NCBI RefSeq assembly: GCF_937996225.1
Contig: NZ_CALKTC010000051.1
Span: 1 to 13,342 of the forward strand
Source of the DNA: an uncultured Campylobacter sp.
Lineage (GTDB): Bacteria; Campylobacterota; Campylobacteria; Campylobacterales; Campylobacteraceae
Length of the DNA: 13,342 bases
Direction: 5' to 3'
Shown here piece after piece: positions 6,647 to 13,131 of the stretch. Positions within the stretch are counted from its first letter, which is position 1; every line of letters begins with the position of its first letter. The notes under the pieces are model-generated. The model made no database searches. It worked only from the letters and a program-made list of their open reading frames with translations, and was not told where the DNA came from. The position numbers and the translations under genes were made by a program.

Positions 6647-6985
6647 CTATCTCCCCATAAGGCAAGGGTTTGCCAGCTCAAATATGATTTCCTGCAAAAT
6701 CTCATCCTCATACCCTACGTCCTCGCGGCACTCGATTAAATTTGCCCACTCCTCAAGGAGGTCATATGAAATTTCTTTATCGATGACTCTATTTAGGATA
6801 TTTGCAATGGTATTTTGAGTTATCGTTACAAGCTCCGATTCGCTATCAAAGCCTATCTTTGCCAAGTCGCTTTTTATCGCGCTTATACCTTTGGTGAAAT
6901 TTATCAAATTTAATAAAATATCTATTTTAGCCATCAATGCCGCATTCGCCCTCAAGCCTCTATAGCCATATCCTTGTCTTTTCAT
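6647..6985 (-). CDS. unrecognised small acidic protein in the immunity-like cluster
   Basis: This encodes up to 112 residues. If Met18 (MAKIDILLNLINFTKG) is the true start, the protein is 95 residues and begins at 6934. The first ATG has GAGG only 4 bases upstream, so the start is uncertain. The body is helical and acidic, with the recognisable stretch LLEEWANLIECREDVGYE followed by IIFELANPCL. I associate that pattern with small immunity-type or hypothetical proteins, but I cannot name the family. There is no signal peptide or membrane segment, so it is cytoplasmic. It lies between the DUF3969-like and Imm40-like genes on the same strand. A competing short frame starting at 7015 behind a better ribosome binding site (AAAAGG) encodes only 18 codons and overlaps this start. 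Confidence 0.55.
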   Translation of the reverse strand: MKRQGYGYRGLRANAALMAKIDILLNLINFTKGISAIKSDLAKIGFDSESELVTITQNTIANILNRVIDKEISYDLLEEWANLIECREDVGYEDEILQEIIFELANPCLMGR

Positions 6986-7081
6986 AAAGCCTCGGTTCTA
7001 AAATTCTAAATTTCATATTGTTTTTCCTTTTAAAATTTAATCGGTTGCCGATATTTTATTTGCACAATCCAATTAAAATTT

Positions 7082-7447
7082 TCATTTGGATACCCGCCCA
7101 GGGCCAATGGCCGGATAATATATAAAATCATCTCCGTTTTTAGCGCGATAATTAGTGATATATTGGATCGCCACTTCGAATGCATTGTCATTCCCCTCGT
7201 TTGTATACCAGCTATTGCATGTGATTATGGGCTTATTGCCGCTTAGGCGATATACTTCTCCTCCTAGGATAATCATACCTTTATCTCTTGTGATTTTTAG
7301 CACCTCCATTACATCATCAAATCTCCAAGCTATATCATAAATTCCGTACTCCTCCCTTAGGCGTATGCCGCGCTCTAGCAGATCCTGCGGCACGATATTT
7401 ACGTAATCTTCATCTATAAACGCCGCGCCATCTTCTTCAACTGACAT
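7082..7447 (-). CDS. Imm40-like immunity protein
   Basis: This encodes 121 residues. The pattern LLERGIRLREEYGIYDIAW (23-41), then FDDVMEVL, ILGGEVY (60-66), a Trp-Tyr pair (SWYTNEG) and a Tyr-rich C-terminal helix matches Imm40, a family of predicted immunity proteins of polymorphic toxin systems, as far as I recall it. Imm40 proteins are cytoplasmic and protect against a cognate contact-delivered toxin. I set the start at 7447 because AAAGGAG sits 6 bases before it. The in-frame ATG at 7462 lies upstream of this ribosome binding site. No cognate toxin gene lies beside it, so it is an orphan immunity gene. DUF/Imm assignment is from memory. Confidence 0.65.
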   Translation of the reverse strand: MSVEEDGAAFIDEDYVNIVPQDLLERGIRLREEYGIYDIAWRFDDVMEVLKITRDKGMIILGGEVYRLSGNKPIITCNSWYTNEGNDNAFEVAIQYITNYRAKNGDDFIYYPAIGPGRVSK

Positions 7448-7550
7448 AATCTCTCCTTTCATTAAAATTTAATTTATTGCAAAGACTTTTCTATATCGTT
7501 TATTAGGCGATGAAGCGTTTCGAGACGACTAGTACTCGGATTATTTTGGT

Positions 7551-7742
7551 TCAAAATTCTAAAATATCACTATACTTTATCGTATTTACATCGCGCTCGT
7601 CAAAAGATGGAAGTATATATTTTTCGTTCATCTTAACGATTTTTGCGATATAGCTCTCGCTTATACCATTTTTCGTTTTTGTGCGATATATGCGCCAAAG
7701 GGCTTTTGGGCGATATTTATCGCTCTTTCTGTAAATAGGTTT
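7551..7742 (-). pseudogene. 3' fragment of an unrecognised gene
   Basis: A minus-strand frame of 63 codons is open from just after a TAA (7743-7745) to TGA (7551-7553) but has no ATG at its beginning. The only Met is at codon 38. The encoded text is protein-like: basic at first (YRPKALWRIYRTKTKNG), then SESYIAKIVKMNEKYILPSF and an acidic end (TIKYSDILEF). It looks like the C-terminal end of a truncated gene, or a gene starting at a codon I cannot identify. It sits upstream of the Imm40-like gene with about 100 bases between, the place where a toxin or mobile-element gene would be expected. I cannot name a family. Confidence 0.45.
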
Positions 7743-7820
7743 TTAACTAACCTAATAACTAACTGAATTATTTTAAAACAATTATAACATAAAAAGAAAC
7801 AAAAATAATCAAAAATTACT

Positions 7821-7845
7821 AAAAAGCCCTAAATATCGGTATTTA
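7821..7845 (-). terminator. possible weak terminator of tRNA-Ala
   Basis: TAAATA/TATTTA (7830-7845) makes a 6-bp AT stem with loop CCGA on the minus strand. GGGC and five T (7825-7821) follow. The stem is weak; this is a tentative call. Confidence 0.3.
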
Positions 7846-7898
7846 AAGGAAGTAAAAGAGATCTAAAAGAAGTGATTTAAAATTAAAAGTAGCTTAAA

Positions 7899-7974
<76 letters not shown>

Positions 7975-8090
7975 AATAAAGATTTTGTAATTTTACATTA
8001 TTTTACTTACAAAATTTTTAAATTCCGGCGCTACGCCAAAATTTTCTCCGCAAAAGCCGCTATAAAATGAAATTTTAAGCTTGCATTGGG

Positions 8091-8096
8091 TAATAT
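8091..8096 (+). promoter_or_regulatory. possible -10 box of tRNA-Gly
   Basis: TAATAT lies 13 bases before the tRNA-Gly 5' end. The -35 region is not recognisable, so the call is tentative. Confidence 0.35.
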
Positions 8097-8109
8097 TTCA
8101 TTTCTTTGC

Positions 8110-8184
8110 GCGGGAATAGCTCAGTGGTAGAGCGCAACCTTGCCATGGTTGATGTCGCGAGTTCGACTCTCGTTTCCCGCTCCA
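8110..8184 (+). tRNA. tRNA-Gly, anticodon GCC
   Basis: A 75-base cloverleaf with acceptor GCGGGAA/TTCCCGC, D stem GCTC/GAGC, anticodon stem CAACC/GGTTG with loop TTGCCAT (anticodon GCC), T stem CGAGA/TCTCG with an intact TTCGA loop, discriminator U and encoded CCA. Confidence 0.96.
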
Positions 8185-8260
8185 TCTTAACTTCAAATTT
8201 TAAAATTCCTTCCGCCCCACTCGCTTTTAAAGCACAAAATTTCGATATGAAAGCCTTGAA

Positions 8261-8815
8261 ATGAAAATTTTAGTTTGCGTAAGCGGCGCGAGTTTTTGCG
8301 AGATCGGGCTTGATCTGCTTAAATTTCTTGCCAGCTCGCCGCATGAAATCCACGCCGTGCTTACGCAGGGTGCGCGTCGCGTCCTGCGCGCTGAAAGCGG
8401 CATAGACGCGGACGAGGCTTTAAAATCCGCGGAATTTAGGAGCGTAAAATTTTATCCCGACGACGATCTGAGCGCGCCGCCCGCTTCGGGCTCATTCGGC
8501 ATTGACGCCACAATCTTTGCGCCCTGCTCTATTAGCTCTTTGGCTAAAATTTACGGCGGGCTTTGCGACAGCTTAAGCACTCGCGCCGCCGCAGTCGCGC
8601 TAAAAGAGCACAAGCGGCTGGTTCTTGGCGTGCGCGAGATGCCGCTTTCTGCGATCAACCTGCGTCAAATGAGCGAGCTAGCCGCGCTCGGCGTCATCAT
8701 CGCTCCGCCCGTGATCGCGGGCTACTGCGGCGTGCAAAATTTAAAAAATTTCATAATCGGCAAGTGGTGCGACGCGCTGGGCGTGCAAAACGAGCTATTT
8801 AAAAGGTGGCAATAA
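8261..8815 (+). CDS. ubiX: flavin prenyltransferase UbiX
   Basis: Joins a dimethylallyl group to reduced FMN to make the prenylated flavin cofactor of UbiD-type decarboxylases, which in this group may serve quinone synthesis. At 184 residues it has family length. Landmarks are the N-terminal Rossmann strand with GAS (9-11), APCSISSLAKI (87-97), RAAAVALKEHKRLVL (108-122), REMPLSAINL (125-134; usually RETPLS) and a Tyr at 155. Lys115, Glu126 and Tyr155 keep the spacing of the active-site Lys, Glu and Tyr of characterised UbiX. Two oddities are Phe12 in place of the usual Gly after GAS, and a Lys (168) where an Arg is usual near the C-terminus. The start follows tRNA-Gly by 76 bases with only a weak ribosome binding site. 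Its TAA overlaps the coaD ATG by one base. Confidence 0.9.
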   Translation: MKILVCVSGASFCEIGLDLLKFLASSPHEIHAVLTQGARRVLRAESGIDADEALKSAEFRSVKFYPDDDLSAPPASGSFGIDATIFAPCSISSLAKIYGGLCDSLSTRAAAVALKEHKRLVLGVREMPLSAINLRQMSELAALGVIIAPPVIAGYCGVQNLKNFIIGKWCDALGVQNELFKRWQ

Positions 8816-9291
8816 TGCAAAACTCAAGAAAATGTATCTATCCGGGCACTTTCGATCCTATCACGAACGGCCATCTGGACGTAATCAAGCGTGCGCTGGG
8901 GCTTTTTGATGAAGTCATCGTGGCAGTCGCGCTAAACGAGAGCAAAAAGCCCTATTTTAGCCTAAAATCCAGACTAGAGATGGCGCGAGCCGCGACACGC
9001 GGGCTTCGTGGCGTGAGCGTGCAAAGCTTTGATAATCTACTCGTGGATTTCGCCAAATCCTGCGGCGTGCGCTTCGTTATCCGCGGACTGCGCGCGGTCA
9101 GTGACTTTGAGTACGAGCTGCAGATAGGCTATGCAAACGCTTCGCTATGGGAGGAATTTGAGAGCGTGTATTTGATGCCGACGCTCAAAAACGCCTTCAT
9201 CTCAAGCTCGATTGTCCGCTCCGTTTTGAGCCACGGCGGCGACGTTTCGCACCTCGTGCCGAGCGAAATTTTAAAATTTTTGAAAAAATGA
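8815..9291 (+). CDS. coaD: phosphopantetheine adenylyltransferase
   Basis: Transfers AMP from ATP to 4'-phosphopantetheine, making dephospho-CoA in coenzyme A synthesis; a cytoplasmic enzyme. At 158 residues it has normal length. Family marks are YPGTFDPITNGH (9-20) with the nucleotidyltransferase TxGH motif, RGLR (90-93), and the C-terminal ISSSIVR (129-135) that closes over ATP. I set the start at the ATG at 8815, which shares its A with the ubiX stop (TAATG) and has AAAAGGTGG 5 bases upstream. A GTG three codons earlier (8806) falls inside that ribosome binding site. ubiX-coaD coupling matches the order in other Campylobacter genomes. Confidence 0.95.
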   Translation: MQNSRKCIYPGTFDPITNGHLDVIKRALGLFDEVIVAVALNESKKPYFSLKSRLEMARAATRGLRGVSVQSFDNLLVDFAKSCGVRFVIRGLRAVSDFEYELQIGYANASLWEEFESVYLMPTLKNAFISSSIVRSVLSHGGDVSHLVPSEILKFLKK

Positions 9292-9364
9292 GCTCGCAAG
9301 CGACTGAAATTTAGCTCGCAGGTGCGGCTAAATTTAAAATTTACAAACCACACGGGAGATAAAA

Positions 9365-10453
9365 ATGGATAAGCAAATGGATGAGATAGAAAGACTGCGA
9401 ACGTTTTTAAAAAGCGTGAGAGATGAATACAAAGCCTTAAATAAAATAGCCGAAGCGCAGGTCGTAAGCAGGCGCTGGGCGTCGGGTAGCTATATAAATT
9501 TAGAGCCCTTTTATTTCGAATATAACCGCTTCTCAAAAGGCAAAATTTTAAAAGCTAAACCAAAAAAGATCGTAAACGCCTACGAATACGGCTTTGATGC
9601 GCAAGATCGCGTCGTTTTTGAAAGGCAACATGACGGCAAAAAAAGTTTCTTTGAAAGCCTTTATTTTTGGGGGCGGGACGAAGTTTTAAAATATCATTTC
9701 GGTTGCTACAATAAAAGATGCTCAAAATGCTTCAATATAAAAAGATTTATCTATGAGGATGGCGAGCTAAAGTCCATCTATTCGGCCTTTGACAACAACG
9801 CCTATGGGATAGAAAATTTTACTTACGAAGGCGGCAAGCTCGCACAAAGACGGGAGTATGTAGAGCACCCTCGCGCAGGCAGAAGGAATGACGTAACAAA
9901 CTATGAATTTGACGCAATGGGCGAGCTGAACTTAATAACCGAAAATGGTTATGTGCGCTATCAAAAGCCGGATAAGAATATGAGCTATAAAAAGCTCTAT
10001 GAGCTCGCCGCGCAAAGGCTGCTGCCAGCGATTAAAGAGACGATCAAAAAGCACGCGCCCGGCTGCAAGCTCTACTGCATAAATTTAGCTTGCGACAATA
10101 GGAGTTTGCCGCCGATCATCGGATTCGGCTCGCAAGAGCAGCGCGCGCAGTGGCTTACACGAAAGGACGGTTGGCTTCTTTGGCTTGTTCCTGATTACGA
10201 GTTTCGAGCTGAGGTCGAAGTAGACTACGAAACGGTGAAAATTTTTGATCTTTTCAATCAAGAAACGCAGCTAAATGATAAATATGCGCAGGCTAAAAAG
10301 CTCATTTGGGAGTGCGTGAAGCAGCTCAAAGCAGGTCTTGGCGAATTTGCGCTCGATATGACGGATGATTTTACGATCACGGCTACCGATTGCGATCTTA
10401 GCGATCTGAGGAAAGATTTCATAGCGATAAATCCCGAACCGTCAGGCAAATAA
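9365..10453 (+). CDS. hypothetical protein with YD-like strands
   Basis: This encodes a 362-residue protein I do not recognise. After a helical N-terminus, residues 72-200 hold at least four segments that read like degenerate YD/RHS-type beta units: YEYGFDAQDRVVFERQ, FIYEDGELKSIYS, FTYEGGKLAQRREY and YEFDAMGELNLI. A short cluster C-x4-C-x2-C (114-122) could bind a metal. The C-terminal 150 residues look like a separate alpha/beta domain (LPPIIGFGSQEQ and an acidic end). There is no signal peptide, so it is probably cytoplasmic. GGGAGAT precedes the start by 5 bases. It begins 73 bases after coaD and separates it from tmk, which is close to coaD in C. jejuni. It may therefore be an insertion into a conserved block. 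Similar proteins occur among toxin-immunity accessory genes, but that is inference. Confidence 0.7.
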   Translation: MDKQMDEIERLRTFLKSVRDEYKALNKIAEAQVVSRRWASGSYINLEPFYFEYNRFSKGKILKAKPKKIVNAYEYGFDAQDRVVFERQHDGKKSFFESLYFWGRDEVLKYHFGCYNKRCSKCFNIKRFIYEDGELKSIYSAFDNNAYGIENFTYEGGKLAQRREYVEHPRAGRRNDVTNYEFDAMGELNLITENGYVRYQKPDKNMSYKKLYELAAQRLLPAIKETIKKHAPGCKLYCINLACDNRSLPPIIGFGSQEQRAQWLTRKDGWLLWLVPDYEFRAEVEVDYETVKIFDLFNQETQLNDKYAQAKKLIWECVKQLKAGLGEFALDMTDDFTITATDCDLSDLRKDFIAINPEPSGK

Positions 10454-10962
10454 GGGCAAAATTTAAAATTTCATCGTCGCGATTTTATCATTGCGCGCAG
10501 CGTTTGCCCGCCCCAATGCGCCCCACTCTGCATAACGCCGCCCTGCTCCGCAAAAGCGCCGCCCTTTCCATCTAGCGCCATCCGCTTCGCAAAGGACATA
10601 TCCTACTATGTATATAATGACGCCCTACCTCGCCCGACGTGCCATTCTATCCACACGGCGCGCCGTCTTTATCGGCTGACGCCCTGCTCCGCTCGGTACG
10701 CGCTCCGCAAGCGCAAATTTACTCGCTCGCTGTGTTATGAGACGCATCCGTCCGAGCGCTAAATTTAACCGCGAGCCGCACCGCAAATAGCAAAAGCTGG
10801 GCAACAAAGCGCCCGATAAAATTTTACGCCGAAAGATCAAAAGCGGTTCGCATAAGCTCGCGCAGAAGCCCGATTTTGAGGCGAAATTTACGCTCAGCTG
10901 TTTAAAAAAGCCGCTATTTAGCTATAAGCTTGTAAAATAGCGCTCAAATTTAAAGGCGAAAA
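10454..10962. other. 509-base stretch without a gene between the YD-like gene and tmk
   Basis: The first 300 bases are unusually rich in C and CGC words, with GCCCTGCTCCGC appearing twice (around 10532 and 10681). The open frames here are short and of non-protein composition. It could be a decayed gene, but I cannot read one. GCTATTT/AAATAGC near 10912-10940 may form a weak hairpin just before the tmk ribosome binding site (AAAGGCG). Confidence 0.5.
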
Positions 10963-11589
10963 ATGTATGTAATATTCGAAGGTATCGACGGCGTGGGTAA
11001 AAGCACGCAGATAGCGCGACTGGCGACGACTTTTCCGCGGGCGATCGTGACCAAGGAGCCCGGCGGCACGAAGCTCGGCGAGGCGGTGCGAAGCCTCGTT
11101 TTGGGCGAGGATTTTAAGTGGTCGCGCGGTAGCGTAAATCTGCGCGAGGCCTGCGGCGAAATTTCAAAGCGCGCCGAGCTGCTTTTGTTCCTCGCAGACC
11201 GCGCCGAGCACTACGAGCGCGTGATAAAGGGCGGCGCGGACAGGCTCGTGCTAAGCGATCGCGGCTTCATCTCGGGGCTTGCCTATGCGCTGGCAAACGA
11301 CAAAAACGCGGATCTTAGCGAGCTTATCGCGCTTAATAAATTTGCGCTTGGGGGTAAATTTGCAGATAAAATCGTGCTGTTTTCGGCGAACGAGCAGCTC
11401 ATCGGGCGGCGGCTCAAAACGCGTGCTAGCAGCGATATAATCGAGGCTCGCGGGTTAAAATACCTAATGCGTGTGCAAGATCTTATGGCGCAGGCATGCG
11501 CGGCGTGCGGCGTTGAGACCCTGAAAATCGACGCTGCACAATCCGAAGAAGCGATCTGCGATCAGATAAGAAATTTCATACTTTCTTAA
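10963..11589 (+). CDS. tmk: thymidylate kinase
   Basis: Phosphorylates dTMP to dTDP with ATP, required for DNA synthesis; cytoplasmic. At 208 residues it is slightly long. The P-loop GIDGVGKST (7-15), EPGG (32-35), ISKRAELLLFLADRAEH (67-83) and the DRGFISGLAYA signature (99-109) are all present. Compared with my memory of the C. jejuni enzyme there are about 15 extra residues (roughly 50-66, containing FKWSRGSVNLREACGE) in a surface loop just before ISKRAEL. AAAGGCG lies 7 bases before the start. It belongs to the same conserved neighbourhood as ubiX and coaD. Confidence 0.95.
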   Translation: MYVIFEGIDGVGKSTQIARLATTFPRAIVTKEPGGTKLGEAVRSLVLGEDFKWSRGSVNLREACGEISKRAELLLFLADRAEHYERVIKGGADRLVLSDRGFISGLAYALANDKNADLSELIALNKFALGGKFADKIVLFSANEQLIGRRLKTRASSDIIEARGLKYLMRVQDLMAQACAACGVETLKIDAAQSEEAICDQIRNFILS

Positions 11590-11898
11590 AATTTTAAGAC
11601 GTGGAATTTTGCCGCGGGAAAGAATTTCTGAGCCCTATCGTGAAATTTTAGCTATGGAATTTCATCGTAAAATTTTAGCTTTAAATTTCGTTATGGAGTT
11701 TTGCAGGCGCAGTTCTAGGGAAAATTTCATGGGCGGAATTTGTTTTATAATTTCGCAGCAAAATTTCGCCACAGAATTCTGTCTTAAAATTCCGCCGCAG
11801 ACTGAAAAGGCGCGAAATTTCATAAGTGAAATCCCGCGCGGAATTTTTATACGCGGATTGCAGGCGGAATTCCGCTTAAGCTTTAGATTGAAAGGATA
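11590..11898. repeat. intergenic array of AATT-centred words
   Basis: About fifteen copies of GAAATTT, GGAATTT or AAAATTTT follow each other at roughly 12-20 base spacing. Examples are GTGAAATTTTAGC, ATGGAATTTCATC and GTAAAATTTTAGC. A plus-strand frame (11609-11899) is open through it, but the text is repetitive (MEF, NFM and EF words), it has no ribosome binding site, and its last base overlaps the next start codon. I take the frame to be a by-product of the repeats. Confidence 0.55.
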
Positions 11899-11901
11899 AT
11901 G

Positions 11902-12489
11902 ATGAAGACGTTAAAGTTCGTTTTGCGTAAGGTTTTAAAATTTATATTTTTGTTTTGGGTGGTAATAAGCTCGCTTTTCGGCACATATATGATCGCTGAT
12001 AAATTTTTCGGCCGCACCGTCGTAGCCTGGACGCTCATCCGTGATTTTAGCAGCGCTTCGCTGGATCTGGAGGATTTTAGCATCAGCGCTAGCTTAAGAG
12101 CTACCACTATCGGCGGACGATCATGGCGCGTTGAGCGCGAGCCGAAGCCAGACTTCTCAGACGACAACTCCACCGGCGCTCCGTATGAACTAAGTATAAA
12201 ATTTGACCACGTGAGCGTGCCCAGGATCGTGCTGAAAAATATCAAACTCAAGCAGGTGCAAAGCGGGCGCATCGTGTTTGAAAAGGATGAGCTAGAGGTG
12301 CCGCTAGAAATGGGCTATAGCGGTTACAAAAGCGGTAGAATAGAGATACCGGGTCTTGATTCTACGCATGTTAGACACAGACTGAGCGCCGAAATATGCG
12401 TGTCTGGGGGCGCTTGCACAAACTTCGTGCATTTTTTCTTGCCGTACAGGCACGTAGAGGGTACAGCGGCTCTGCGGGGCATTTTTTAA
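11902..12489 (+). CDS. membrane-anchored hypothetical protein
   Basis: This encodes 195 residues. A basic N-terminus (MKTLKFVLRKVLK) is followed by one hydrophobic helix (FIFLFWVVISSLFGTYMIA), giving a signal anchor with the remaining 165 residues outside the cytoplasm. The outer part is beta-rich in appearance, with a pair of cysteines in CVSGGAC. I recognise no family. Two adjacent ATG codons (11899, 11902) follow AAAGGA; the second has the better spacing. The gene stands between two long non-coding stretches. It lies downstream of tmk, but the 300-base gap argues against tight coupling. Confidence 0.7.
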   Translation: MKTLKFVLRKVLKFIFLFWVVISSLFGTYMIADKFFGRTVVAWTLIRDFSSASLDLEDFSISASLRATTIGGRSWRVEREPKPDFSDDNSTGAPYELSIKFDHVSVPRIVLKNIKLKQVQSGRIVFEKDELEVPLEMGYSGYKSGRIEIPGLDSTHVRHRLSAEICVSGGACTNFVHFFLPYRHVEGTAALRGIF

Positions 12490-12655
12490 CCGCGAAAGAT
12501 TCGGCATGAAATTTTAAAACATAAAATTTACGACGGCATGGGTTAATTTGGCGGAATAAACGAGTAGATTATCGATGCCCGTAACGTGGCGGTATAGTTT
12601 ATTTATGTGGTGGGATTTTGCCGCTCGCCAGGAATTTGTGATTTCGGGGCGCATA

Positions 12656-12783
12656 AAATTTATAGCGCAGCGTGAAATTCTACCCGGCAAAAATTTATAC
12701 CCTATTCCGGTGCCGATAAATAAATCTGCTAACAAATCCCGCGAGGCGTCAATCTATTAAGATCCTAAATTTATAACGCAGCG
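12656..12783 (+). repeat. imperfect direct repeat pair
   Basis: AAATTTATAGCGCAGCG (12656-12672) recurs as AAATTTATAACGCAGCG (12767-12783), 16 of 17 bases equal. Both are followed within 15-35 bases by TACCCGGCAAAAAT or TACCGGCAAAAAT. The spacing inside the two units differs by about 15 bases. The pair suggests an old local duplication. Confidence 0.5.
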
Positions 12784-12831
12784 ATATGGGTATAAAATTT
12801 TAAAATTACCGGCAAAAATATCATAATTAAA

Positions 12832-12862
12832 AAAGCGCGTTACATATTATAAAATGCGCTTT
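12832..12862. terminator. possible bidirectional terminator
   Basis: AAAGCGC (12832-12838) pairs with GCGCTTT (12856-12862), and G-U and A-T pairs extend the stem inward. The stem is flanked by A-rich and T-rich sequence, but no long T-run is present. It is tentative. Confidence 0.4.
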
Positions 12863-12949
12863 ATTATCATTCGCCCTTTTATAATTTTCAGTATTTTTGC
12901 TAGCCGTTTCAAAAACGCTTTGCAAAATTTAGCGCTATATTAAAGCTTA

Positions 12950-12970
12950 AAATGCGTCTATTACGCATTT
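12950..12970. promoter_or_regulatory. 8-bp hairpin upstream of the receptor gene
   Basis: AAATGCGT (12950-12957) and ACGCATTT (12963-12970) pair perfectly around a 5-base loop. It may be a weak terminator or part of the control region; the sequence does not decide. Confidence 0.4.
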
Positions 12971-13075
12971 CTTGACTATTCAAAATTTTTTACTTCTTAA
13001 AAATCAAAATTTTAGCTATTTAAAATCTATACTTGAATTTAAACTACAATTTAATTAAACATTAAAAATCTTTGT

Positions 13076-13111
13076 ATTATTATTCGCCGCGTTAATAATC
13101 AATTCTATAAT
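13076..13111 (+). promoter_or_regulatory. promoter region of the TonB-dependent receptor
   Basis: A TATAAT -10 box lies at 13106-13111, 20 bases before the start codon, which leaves a very short leader. Just upstream, ATTATTA (13076-13082) and TAATAAT (13093-13099) form an inverted repeat around a GC-rich 10-base centre. AT-rich palindromes at this position in iron-uptake genes are often Fur sites, but this one does not match the Fur consensus well. Confidence 0.4.
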
Positions 13112-13131
13112 CATTAAGTAAGGAAATATAA

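Larger units (their letters stand above)
12490..13131. other. 642-base stretch without a gene before the TonB receptor
   Basis: No frame with coding character is visible on either strand. It contains an imperfect direct repeat (12656-12672 and 12767-12783), a terminator-like hairpin (12832-12862), a second hairpin (12950-12970), and the promoter region of the receptor. From about 12790 on it becomes strongly AT-rich. Confidence 0.6.

Noticed and set aside
10625..10840. 71-codon minus-strand frame between the YD-like gene and tmk
   Set aside because: Arg/Ala-rich composition typical of chance frames in CGC-rich DNA; no ribosome binding site or motif.
11609..11899. 96-codon plus-strand frame after tmk
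   Set aside because: No ribosome binding site, repetitive residues produced by AATTT words, and it ends on the next start codon.
12514..12760. Overlapping 60-70 codon frames on both strands
   Set aside because: They overlap each other and the direct repeats, and neither shows a start signal or protein-like composition.
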